DNA from: Microbacterium sp. JZ31
GTDB taxonomy: Bacteria > Actinomycetota > Actinomycetes > Actinomycetales > Microbacteriaceae
Assembly: GCF_016805985.1 (NCBI RefSeq)
Contig: NZ_CP017661.1
Location: forward strand, 1,860,001 to 1,924,000
Length of the DNA stretch: 64,000 nt
Direction of reading: 5' to 3'
Position 1 is the stretch's first letter. Each line of letters starts with the position of its first letter. Under the pieces are notes generated by a model. It did not search any database. It worked only from the letters and a program-made list of their open reading frames with translations, and was not told where the DNA came from. The position numbers and the translations under genes were made by a program. This document shows positions 51,064-57,928 of this stretch, one piece after another.

Positions 51064-52796
51064 TCGAGGCCCTCCATGCTGCTGGCCTCGCCCGAGAGCT
51101 CGACGAACCGCTGCTCGAGCGTGAGCTCGCCGCGCACCTCCTCGACCGTGCCCTCCGCGAGCAGCTGACCGGCGACGATGACGGCGACGCGCGTGCACAC
51201 GCGCTCGATGAGGTCCATGCCGTGGCTCGACAGCAGCACGGTGCCGCCGCGCGAGACGTACGTGCTCAGGATGTCCAGGATGTTCGCCGACGACACCGGA
51301 TCGACCGCCTCGAACGGCTCGTCGAGCACGAGCAGGCGCGGCGAGTGGATCATCGCGCCCGCGAGCATGACCTTCTTGGTCATTCCCGCGGAGTAGTCGG
51401 ACACGACGCGGCCGAGGGCCTCCGTGAGGTCGAACGCGCGTGCCAGGTCGGCCGTGCGCTGGGCGACGACGTCGGGCTTCAGGCCGCGCAGCACGCCGAA
51501 GTAGTAGAGCAGCTGGCGGCCGGTGAGGCGGTCGAAGGTGCGCAGCCGGTCGGGCAGCACGCCGAGCAGCGCCTTGGCCGCGCGCGGCTGCGTGCGGAGG
51601 TCGACGCCCGACACCGAGATCTCGCCGCGGTCGGGTCGCAGCAGGCCCGCGATCATCGACATCGTGGTGGTCTTGCCCGCGCCGTTCGGTCCGACCAGTC
51701 CGTAGAACGAGCCTGCGGGCACGGTCAGGTCGATGCCCGCCACGGCGGTCGTGCCGCCGTAGGAGCGCGAGACGCCGCGCAGCACGAGCGCCGGCGGGAT
51801 CTCCGGCAGCGCCTGAGTCTCCGACGCGGGCTCGGAAGCGGGCTCGGCGGCCGCGAGCATCGCGGTGAGATCGTCATCGTCCGCCGCCTCCGCGAGGGCG
51901 ACCGGCGCATCCTCGGCGGGGGCGTGCTCGGGCTCGGCGGCCGGCGGCTCGACCTCGGCCGGCGCCTCGACCTCGGCGGGTGCCTCGTTCTCGGCGGTGG
52001 TCTCGACCTCGGGTGCGGCCTGGGGCTCGACGGGCGGTGCCTCGGGCTCGGCAGGTGCGGCCTCGGGCTCCGCAGCTGCAGCCTCAGCATCGGCAGGGGC
52101 TTCGAGCTCTGCGGGCTCCGCAGGGGCTTCGAGCTCTGCGGGCTCCGCAGGGGCCTCGAGCTCTGCGGGTTCGGCGGATGCCTCTGTGTCCGCGTCGGTC
52201 GGCGCATCCGGCTTCTCGGCAGGCGCCGCCTCGCTCGGCGACTCCTCCCGCCCGATCGGCGCGGCCTCGGCCGGCGCCTCGTTCTGCTCCGGGGCGGCCT
52301 CGACGGGCGCCTCGGTCTGCTCCCGCGCAGGGGCCGCGGGCGCATCCTGCGGCGGTTCCAGGACGTCGATCACGGTGGTCGCGGTCTCGCGCGGCTCGGC
52401 CGCCACGTCCGCTGCGGGCGCGGCGGGCACGGGCGGCGTCGGCACCGCCTTCGCGGGCTGCGCCACGGCGGTGCGACCGGCCGCGGCGTTGCGCGCCGCG
52501 GACGTCTTGGTGCCCGTGCGGGGCTTCTTCCCCTGCGGCGCCGGACGCTTCGCGGCCGGCTTGCGCGGCGGCGCGGACTTGGGGGTCGTGGGCGACGCGT
52601 CGGCCTGGGGCTCGTCCGCGACGTGCGCGCCGGTCGGGCGCTTGGCCGCCGGACGCTTGGCAGCGGGGCGCTTCGCGGCGGGACGCTTGGCCGGCGCCGG
52701 ACGGGACGCGGCCGGCGCCGCACCGCCCGACGAATCCGCGGCGCCCCCTCCCGCGGTCGGAGCGCCTCGGTCGTCATCCAGCGGCGAAGTCGTCAC
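51039..52796 (-). CDS. ABC transporter ATPase with long low-complexity N-terminal extension
   Basis: 585 aa. Residues about 1-335 are low complexity: a basic run of AKRPA repeats (about 24-45), a Lys/Pro-rich stretch, then Glu/Ala/Pro repeats including EPAELEAPA three times. The canonical ATPase follows: Walker A GPNGAGKTTTM (about 370-380), signature-like DYSAGMTKKVM, Walker B RLLVLDEPFEAVDP and the H-loop SSHGMD. The GTG at 52796 sits 6 nt after TACGGT, suggesting a leaderless start. The domain pairs with the permease downstream. The extension may be a DNA- or membrane-binding tail; I do not know. Confidence 0.88.
   Translation of the reverse strand: MTTSPLDDDRGAPTAGGGAADSSGGAAPAASRPAPAKRPAAKRPAAKRPAAKRPTGAHVADEPQADASPTTPKSAPPRKPAAKRPAPQGKKPRTGTKTSAARNAAAGRTAVAQPAKAVPTPPVPAAPAADVAAEPRETATTVIDVLEPPQDAPAAPAREQTEAPVEAAPEQNEAPAEAAPIGREESPSEAAPAEKPDAPTDADTEASAEPAELEAPAEPAELEAPAEPAELEAPADAEAAAAEPEAAPAEPEAPPVEPQAAPEVETTAENEAPAEVEAPAEVEPPAAEPEHAPAEDAPVALAEAADDDDLTAMLAAAEPASEPASETQALPEIPPALVLRGVSRSYGGTTAVAGIDLTVPAGSFYGLVGPNGAGKTTTMSMIAGLLRPDRGEISVSGVDLRTQPRAAKALLGVLPDRLRTFDRLTGRQLLYYFGVLRGLKPDVVAQRTADLARAFDLTEALGRVVSDYSAGMTKKVMLAGAMIHSPRLLVLDEPFEAVDPVSSANILDILSTYVSRGGTVLLSSHGMDLIERVCTRVAVIVAGQLLAEGTVEEVRGELTLEQRFVELSGEASSMEGLEWLHTFSD
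52096..52176. repeat. 27-bp tandem repeats inside the ABC ATPase gene
   Basis: Three copies of a 27-bp unit (GGGGCTTCGAGCTCTGCGGG plus CTCCGCA), two identical and the third degenerate, coding for a nine-residue PAELEAPAE-type unit on the minus strand. Copy-number variation between strains is plausible. Confidence 0.85.
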
Positions 52797-52985
52797 CGGT
52801 TCACCGTAGCAACCGGTCCTGACAGCCGCCGCGATGTGCCCGTTCCGTAACGATCCCGGGAAGAAAACGCCGATCAGGTCACATCTCTGGCCCTTCCCAG
52901 CCACCGGCGGCTAGGCTGGGGCCGCACATCGAGGTGACCGATCGGTGAACCGATCGCGAACAGAGCACTTCAGGGAGCGCAACAG

Positions 52986-53678
52986 ATGTCTTTCCGAATC
53001 GTCATTCTCGCCGCGGGCATGGGCTCGCGGCTCGGCCGTGCGCTGCCGAAGCCGCTCACCGAGCTCAGCGACGGCCGCTCGATCATGCAGCAGCAGCGCG
53101 ACAACATCCGTGCCGCGTTCGGCACGGACGTCAAGATCACCAAGGTCGTCGGCTACCGGGCCGAGACGATCATCGACGCGTTCCCGGACGCGAGCTACGT
53201 GCACAACGAGCGCTACGACCAGACCAACACGTCCAAGAGCCTGCTGCGCGCCCTCCAGGCGACCGGCAAGAAGGGCGTGCTCTGGATGAACGGCGACGTC
53301 GTGTTCGACCCCCGCGTGCTCGGCCGTGCGATCTCGCTCATCGAGCAGGACCGCTCGTTCGTCACCGTCAACACCGCCAAGGTCAGCGACGAAGAGGTCA
53401 AGTACACGATCGACGAGACCGGCCACATCGCCGAGCTGTCGAAGACCGTCGTGGGCGGCATCGGCGAGGCCGTGGGCATCAACTACATCTCGCGCGCCGA
53501 CAAGCCGGCCTTCATGCGACACCTCGCACGCGTCGACGACCAGGACTACTTCGAGCGCGGCCTCGAGCTGGCGATCCAGCACGACGGCGTGAAGCTCCTG
53601 CCGATGGACATCTCCGACCTCTACGCGGTCGAGATCGACACGGCCGAGGACCTGGTCCACGCCAACGAGTACGTCTGA
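52986..53678 (+). CDS. Sugar/choline-phosphate nucleotidyltransferase (LicC-like)
   Basis: 230-aa NTP_transferase enzyme. VILAAGMGSRLGRALPKPLTEL (residues about 6-27) is the nucleotide-binding signature with the Lys (KPL), and LWMNGDVVFDP (about 99-109) supplies the metal-binding Asp. The length and form match phosphocholine cytidylyltransferase-like proteins, which make activated alcohol or sugar phosphates for cell-surface polymers; substrate is not certain. The ATG has a spaced AGGGAG upstream. No glycosyltransferase cluster is near. Confidence 0.88.
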   Translation: MSFRIVILAAGMGSRLGRALPKPLTELSDGRSIMQQQRDNIRAAFGTDVKITKVVGYRAETIIDAFPDASYVHNERYDQTNTSKSLLRALQATGKKGVLWMNGDVVFDPRVLGRAISLIEQDRSFVTVNTAKVSDEEVKYTIDETGHIAELSKTVVGGIGEAVGINYISRADKPAFMRHLARVDDQDYFERGLELAIQHDGVKLLPMDISDLYAVEIDTAEDLVHANEYV

Positions 53679-53706
53679 CCCTCAGGGTCCGTCCGTCCGC
53701 GGCTCC

Positions 53707-53712
53707 TAGGAT
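53707..53712 (+). promoter_or_regulatory. Likely -10 box of the 53720 gene
   Basis: TAGGAT, 7 nt before the GTG at 53720, again the leaderless spacing. Confidence 0.5.
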
Positions 53713-53719
53713 CTCGCGC

Positions 53720-54631
53720 GTGTCGGCAAAGGTCCACAAGATCCACTCCCTGCCCCCCGATGCCCCCTGGAAGGGCGGTCTGCCGCCCACCGGTCACGAG
53801 GAGCATCCGTTCCTGGTGCGCGTCCTCGACCGGATGATCCGCATCCAGCGGCCCGCCGTGATCGCGCACATCCGCTCCGTGCGGCTGCGCCATCCGGATG
53901 CGACACCCGACGAGATCGTCCGCATCCTCGAGCGGCGCTATCTCGCCGCGGTGACCACGGGCGGTGCGGCGGTCGGCGCCACGGCGGTGGTGCCCGGCGT
54001 CGGCACGGCCGTGACACTGGGGCTGTCGAGCGCCGAGACCCTCGGCTTCCTCGAGACCACGGCGCTGTTCGCGCAGTCGCTCGCGGAGGTGCACGGCATC
54101 GCGATCGACTCCCCGGATCGCGCGCGGGCGCTCGTGCTGACGATGATGCTGGGCGACGAGGCCGTGAACCTCGTCAAGCAGCTGGCGACCCAGGCCGCCG
54201 GCACGGGCACGCGCTCGGCGTACTGGGGCGAGCTCGTGACGAAGTCGCTCCCCCGCGCCTCGGTCGGGCCACTGCTCGACCGGCTGAAGAAGTCGTTCGT
54301 GCATCGCTTCGCGGCCAAGGGAGGCGCCTCGCTGATCGGCAAGGCGATGCCGTTCGGCGTCGGCGCGGCGGTCGGCGGGGCCGGCAACCACATCCTCGGC
54401 CGCCGTGTCGTCGTGGCCTCGCGCAAGGCGTTCGGGGCGGCCCCCGCGTCCCTCCCCGCCGAGCTCGAACCGCTGCCGGACGCCCAGCGCCTCGAGCTCT
54501 CCGCCCTGCGCGGAGCGAAGCGGATCGGATCCGCTGTGGGCGGCGTGATCGGTCGCGTGCTCCCGCATCGCCCGCCGCGGGAGCCGGAGCAGCTCGACCC
54601 GGCGTCCGATCCGCGCTCCGACGCGTCCTGA
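53720..54631 (+). CDS. Conserved-looking protein with Gly-rich hydrophobic segments, EcsC-like
   Basis: 303 aa. The start (MSAKVHKIHSLPPDAPWKGG) is polar; residues about 70-130 hold a Gly/Ala-rich hydrophobic pair (VTTGGAAVGATAVVPGVGTAV; FLETTALFAQSLAEVHGI) and 215-240 another (GAAVGGAGNHILGRR). The pattern is reminiscent of EcsC-like membrane-associated proteins, but no clear active-site motif is present and I would not assign a function. It follows the LicC-like gene by 41 nt. Low certainty of family, high certainty it is a gene. Confidence 0.78.
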   Translation: MSAKVHKIHSLPPDAPWKGGLPPTGHEEHPFLVRVLDRMIRIQRPAVIAHIRSVRLRHPDATPDEIVRILERRYLAAVTTGGAAVGATAVVPGVGTAVTLGLSSAETLGFLETTALFAQSLAEVHGIAIDSPDRARALVLTMMLGDEAVNLVKQLATQAAGTGTRSAYWGELVTKSLPRASVGPLLDRLKKSFVHRFAAKGGASLIGKAMPFGVGAAVGGAGNHILGRRVVVASRKAFGAAPASLPAELEPLPDAQRLELSALRGAKRIGSAVGGVIGRVLPHRPPREPEQLDPASDPRSDAS

Positions 54632-54709
54632 CGCCGGCTCGCGTCGATCCGGTCGCCCGCTCGCGTCGATCCGGCCGATCCGGTCGATCTGCGAGACCTC
54701 ATCCGGGGT

Positions 54710-54739
54710 GCGAGACATCACCGTGCGGCGATGTCTCGC
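54710..54739. terminator. Hairpin between convergent genes, possible terminator
   Basis: GCGAGACATC and GATGTCTCGC, a perfect 10-bp inverted repeat around a 10-nt loop, in the 144-nt gap between convergent genes. It has no T-run and may act as a terminator or be an unrelated palindromic repeat. Partial copies of GCGAGAC and of GCTCGCGTCGATCCGG (about 54646-54671) lie nearby. Confidence 0.55.
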
Positions 54740-54775
54740 GCGGGAGATGATGACTCGCGCCGCGCGGCGGTGCGC

Positions 54776-55129
54776 TCAGAGGTTGAGGGCGCCGTTGCCG
54801 GCGTAGTAGCGGCGGCGGGTCTGGGTGCCGCGCGTGCTGTGTCCGTAGGGGCGGCGGGTGCCGGGCATGTCCTCGGGCGCGAGGTCCGCGACGAGGTGGG
54901 ACAGCGGCACCTCGAGGGCGACGGCGATCTGCATGAGGCTCAGCAGCGTGGGGTTGCCGTGGCCGCGCTCGATGCGCTGCAGATGACGCACGTCCAGGTC
55001 GGCGCAGTCGGCGAGCGTCGGCCGGCTCAGACGAGCGCGGCGGCGCAGCTCGGCGATGCGCTCTCCGACCTTGGCCGCGGCGGTGGAGTGAGGGTCGACC
55101 AGACGCGTCTCGGATTTCGGCTCGGTCAT
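54776..55129 (-). CDS. XRE-family HTH transcriptional regulator
   Basis: 117-aa single-domain regulator. The HTH is GERIAELRRRARLSRPTLADCADLDVRH (split; about 21-47), with LQRIERGHGNPTLLSLMQIAVALEVPL completing the XRE fold; the C-terminus is basic (YGHSTRGTQTRRRYYAG). The ATG at 55129 is preferred; ATG 55138 is possible. It faces the SCO4848-like gene across a palindrome (55162-55183) that is likely its own operator. Confidence 0.9.
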   Translation of the reverse strand: MTEPKSETRLVDPHSTAAAKVGERIAELRRRARLSRPTLADCADLDVRHLQRIERGHGNPTLLSLMQIAVALEVPLSHLVADLAPEDMPGTRRPYGHSTRGTQTRRRYYAGNGALNL

Positions 55130-55161
55130 GCCGTACATGGTGCCGAGATTTCGCGGCTGCG

Positions 55162-55183
55162 CAGTGGGCACCTCTGCCCACTG
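55162..55183. promoter_or_regulatory. Likely XRE operator palindrome
   Basis: CAGTGGGCA-CCTC-TGCCCACTG: a perfect 9-bp inverted repeat in the divergent promoter region, 33 nt before the XRE ATG and 18 nt before the -10 of the small membrane protein. A dimeric regulator could bind here and repress both. Confidence 0.75.
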
Positions 55184-55200
55184 TGGATGACCGGCACGCT

Positions 55201-55206
55201 TAGGCT
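55201..55206 (+). promoter_or_regulatory. Likely -10 box of the SCO4848-like gene
   Basis: TAGGCT, 6 nt before the ATG at 55213. Confidence 0.55.
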
Positions 55207-55212
55207 CGGTGG

Positions 55213-55431
55213 ATGACGTCCCTCCTGGCCCTGCTGCTGCTCGCGAACGCCGCCTTCAACGTGCTCGTCTGGCCGACGTTCTACCGCCGCGTGTCCCGCG
55301 ATCCGCGCGCCCGCGATGCCTCAGGCCGGCCGACGCGTTTCCTGATCGTGCACGCGGTGCTCATCGGGGTGGCGCTGCTGCTCGCCGTCGCATCGGCGAT
55401 CGCGGGCGTCCTCGCCCTCTCCCAGGGCTGA
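55213..55431 (+). CDS. SCO4848-family small membrane protein
   Basis: 72 aa with an N-terminal helix (LLALLLLANAAFNVLVWPTFY), a polar loop (RRVSRDPRARDASGRP) and a second helix (FLIVHAVLIGVALLLAVAS). This is the pattern of small actinobacterial SCO4848-type membrane proteins, whose function is unknown. It is the divergent partner of the XRE regulator and 58 nt ahead of the LexA boxes of the imuA' operon, but unlikely to belong to it. Confidence 0.78.
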   Translation: MTSLLALLLLANAAFNVLVWPTFYRRVSRDPRARDASGRPTRFLIVHAVLIGVALLLAVASAIAGVLALSQG

Positions 55432-55489
55432 CCCCACTCCATCCCCACCCACCGGGCATCCGGATCCCGGATGTCGGATGTCGGATGTA

Positions 55490-55503
55490 CGAACTATGGT
55501 TCG
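55490..55503. promoter_or_regulatory. LexA (SOS) box 1
   Basis: CGAAC-TATG-GTTCG: a perfect match to the actinobacterial/Gram-positive SOS box, 50 nt before the imuA' start. Confidence 0.92.
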
Positions 55504-55521
55504 AAGTGAGATCGACTTCTT

Positions 55522-55535
55522 CGAACATCGGTTCT
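55522..55535. promoter_or_regulatory. LexA (SOS) box 2
   Basis: CGAAC-ATCG-GTTCT: a one-mismatch SOS box, 32 nt centre-to-centre (about three DNA turns) downstream of box 1, so two LexA dimers could bind on one face. Confidence 0.82.
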
Positions 55536-55552
55536 ATTCTTGAGGGATGGGG

Positions 55553-56311
55553 ATGGCACTTCAGGAGACCGCCTCCCGCTGGAGGGCAGCACCGTCTGAG
55601 GCGGTGCCGGGCTCGCGGGCCCAGACGGCCGCCGAGGTGCAGCGCCTGCGGGCCCAGATCACCCGGATGCAGCGCCGCAGCGCGCAGGTCGACGCGATGC
55701 CGGTGCACGAGACGCTCGCTCCCCTGTTCCCCGAGGGCGGCCTGCGGCCCGGCTCGGTCTACAGCCTCGACACGTCCACCAGCCTCCTGCTCGCGCTGAT
55801 GTCGGCCCCCTCGCGTGCCGGCTCGTGGTGCGCCGCGATCGGGATGCCCGAGCTGGCGGCCGAGGCGGCCGAGGGCTACGGCGTCGACCTCGAGCGCTTC
55901 GCCCTCGTGCCCGACCCGGGCGACCGTTGGCTCGCCGTCGCCTCGGCGGTGGCCGAGGTGTTCCCCGTGGTGGCCGTGCGCCCGCCCCGCGCGGCGCGCG
56001 ACACCGACACCGCCCGCATCGGCGCCAAGTTGCGCGACCGCGGCGGCGTGCTGCTCGTGCAGGGCGCGTGGCCGCAGGCCGAGGCGACCCTGAGCCTGCG
56101 CGATCCCGCGTGGACCGGCCTCGGCCAGGGTCACGGGCTCCTCGCCGCCCGCGAGGTCACGGTCTCGGCGACCGGACGGCGCTTCCCCGTGCCGCGATCC
56201 GTGCGCGTGCAGCTTCCCGGCCCGCTCGGGGCCCCGGCCGCGGCGGCGGGCGGCTCGGTCCAGCGACCCGCGTGGCGGCCGGTCGCCCGGCTCGAGGCGG
56301 TGGCGGGATGA
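55553..56311 (+). CDS. imuA': ImuA' - SOS mutasome accessory protein
   Basis: About 252-aa RecA-like/SulA-related protein. The central GGLRPGSVYSLDTSTSLL replaces a regular Walker A and RWLAVASAVAEVFPVVAV and GAKLRDRGGVLLVQG are the core strands. Two ATGs exist, 55547 and 55553; GAGGG is 6 nt before the second. Gene order imuA'-imuB-dnaE2 and two LexA boxes define it. ImuA' binds ImuB and supports mutagenic repair; the exact biochemistry of ImuA' is not visible here. Confidence 0.9.
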   Translation: MALQETASRWRAAPSEAVPGSRAQTAAEVQRLRAQITRMQRRSAQVDAMPVHETLAPLFPEGGLRPGSVYSLDTSTSLLLALMSAPSRAGSWCAAIGMPELAAEAAEGYGVDLERFALVPDPGDRWLAVASAVAEVFPVVAVRPPRAARDTDTARIGAKLRDRGGVLLVQGAWPQAEATLSLRDPAWTGLGQGHGLLAAREVTVSATGRRFPVPRSVRVQLPGPLGAPAAAAGGSVQRPAWRPVARLEAVAG

Positions 56312-57894
56312 CCGTCCCCCCGACCCGCGTCATCGTGCTGTGGCTGCCCGACTGGCCGGTCACCGCGCTGCTGCGCAGCGAGGCGCGCGCCGCGGCCCGC
56401 ACGCTCGACGGCGAGCCCGCCCCGGGCGTCGATCCGGATGACGCCCCGGTCGCGATCATGCACGCGAACCGCGTGGTCGCGTGCTCGGCCTCCGCGCGCC
56501 GCGAGGGCGTCCGCCGCGGGCAGCGCCGCCGCGACGCGCAGGGGGCGTGCCCGCGGCTGCGGCTCGTGCCGGCCGATCCGGGGCGGGACGAGCGCGCGTT
56601 CAGCCCCCTCCTGTCCCGCCTCGAGCAGCTCGCCCCGGGCGTGCAGCCGCTGCGACCGGGGCTGTGCGCCATCCGCGCGCGCGGCCCCGCCCGCTTCTAC
56701 GGCGGCGAGGAGGAGGCGGCGAGCGCACTGCTCGACGAGCTCGCGACGTGCGGCATCCCCGACGCGCGCGCCGGGGTGGCCGACGGCCTGTTCACGGCCG
56801 AGCAGGCGGCGCGCCTGATGAGTCCCGCCTCGATCCGGATCGTGCCGCCCGGCGCGTCCGCGGCGTTCCTGTCGCCCCTCACGATCGCGGCGCTGTCCGA
56901 CGACGAGCTCGTGGCGCTGCTCGCTCGCCTGGGGGTGCAGACCCTGGGCGAGTTCGCCGCGCTCGACATCGCCGCGGTGCGCGACCGGCTCGGCGAGCAC
57001 GGCGCTCGTCTGCACGCCCTGGCCGGGGGCTCCGATTCACGGCCGGTGGTGCCGCGCGTGCCTCCGCCCGAGCTCGCGCGCCAGATCGAGTTCGAGTCGC
57101 CGCTCGAGCTCGCCGAGCAGGTCGCGTTCGCCGTGCGCACCACGGCCGAGGACGTCTCGACGGGGCTCGATGAGGCGGGGCTGGTGTGCACGGAGGTGCG
57201 GATCACCCTGCTCGACGACCGCGGCGGACGCAGCGAGCGGGTGTGGCTGCATCCGACGTGCTTCGACGCGGCCGCGCTCGTCGACCGCGTGCGCTGGCAG
57301 CTGCAGGCCACCCTCGACAGCGACAGCGCATTCGGCGGGGAGAACGGCGGCGTCACGCTCGTGCGCATCGAGCCCGAGGCGGTCGACGACACCGCGCACC
57401 ATCAGCCCGGCCTGATCGGCCAGGGCCCGGACGAGCGCCTGCATCACGCCATGTCGCGCGTGCAGGCGATGCTCGGCCACCGCGGCGTCGTCACGCCGCT
57501 GCTCGCGGGCGGCCGCTGGCTCAGCGAACGCGAGCGGCGCGTGCCGTGGGGCGACGCCGAGCGCCCTGCCCATCCGCGCGACCTGCCGTGGCCAGGCAGC
57601 CTCCCCCAGCCGCTGCCCAGCGAGGTGTACCGCGCGCCGCGGCCCGCGGCCGTCACGGCATCCGACGGCTCGCCCGTCGCGGTCGATGCGCGCGGCGGGA
57701 TGTCGGCGCCCCCCGCCGTGCTCGACGGGCGCCGCGTCGCCGCGTGGGCCGGTCCGTGGCCGGTCGTCGAGCGGCAGTGGGACCCGGCACGGGCACGACG
57801 GGCGCACCGCTTCCAGATGGTCGATGCGGATCAGACGGCCTGGCTGCTCGTGCTCGAGGACGACCGCTGGTGGATCGAGGGGCGCTACACGTGA
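56308..57894 (+). CDS. imuB: ImuB - catalytically inactive Y-family polymerase of the mutasome
   Basis: 528-aa protein with Y-family polymerase architecture. The first palm motif, normally DxDxFF, is LWLPDWPV, and the second catalytic pair DE is absent around ARFYGGEE, so ImuB is a scaffold and not an enzyme, as in characterised ImuB. It includes the PLRPGLCAIRARGPAR finger region, a helix-hairpin-helix area (LARLGVQTLGEFAAL) and a long C-terminal region that bridges ImuA', DnaE2 and the beta clamp. The start overlaps the imuA' stop as ATGA. Confidence 0.93.
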   Translation: MTVPPTRVIVLWLPDWPVTALLRSEARAAARTLDGEPAPGVDPDDAPVAIMHANRVVACSASARREGVRRGQRRRDAQGACPRLRLVPADPGRDERAFSPLLSRLEQLAPGVQPLRPGLCAIRARGPARFYGGEEEAASALLDELATCGIPDARAGVADGLFTAEQAARLMSPASIRIVPPGASAAFLSPLTIAALSDDELVALLARLGVQTLGEFAALDIAAVRDRLGEHGARLHALAGGSDSRPVVPRVPPPELARQIEFESPLELAEQVAFAVRTTAEDVSTGLDEAGLVCTEVRITLLDDRGGRSERVWLHPTCFDAAALVDRVRWQLQATLDSDSAFGGENGGVTLVRIEPEAVDDTAHHQPGLIGQGPDERLHHAMSRVQAMLGHRGVVTPLLAGGRWLSERERRVPWGDAERPAHPRDLPWPGSLPQPLPSEVYRAPRPAAVTASDGSPVAVDARGGMSAPPAVLDGRRVAAWAGPWPVVERQWDPARARRAHRFQMVDADQTAWLLVLEDDRWWIEGRYT

Positions 57895-57928
57895 ACCGGC
57901 GCCTCACCCGAACCGGATGGGCCGGCTG

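Noticed and set aside
52096..52176. CRISPR-like short repeat array
   Set aside because: 27-bp units are adjacent without spacers and code for an in-frame protein repeat.
55499..55526. GTTCGAAG ... CTTCGAAC inverted repeat as a separate hairpin
   Set aside because: It consists of the right half of LexA box 1 and the left half of LexA box 2, so it is explained by the two boxes.
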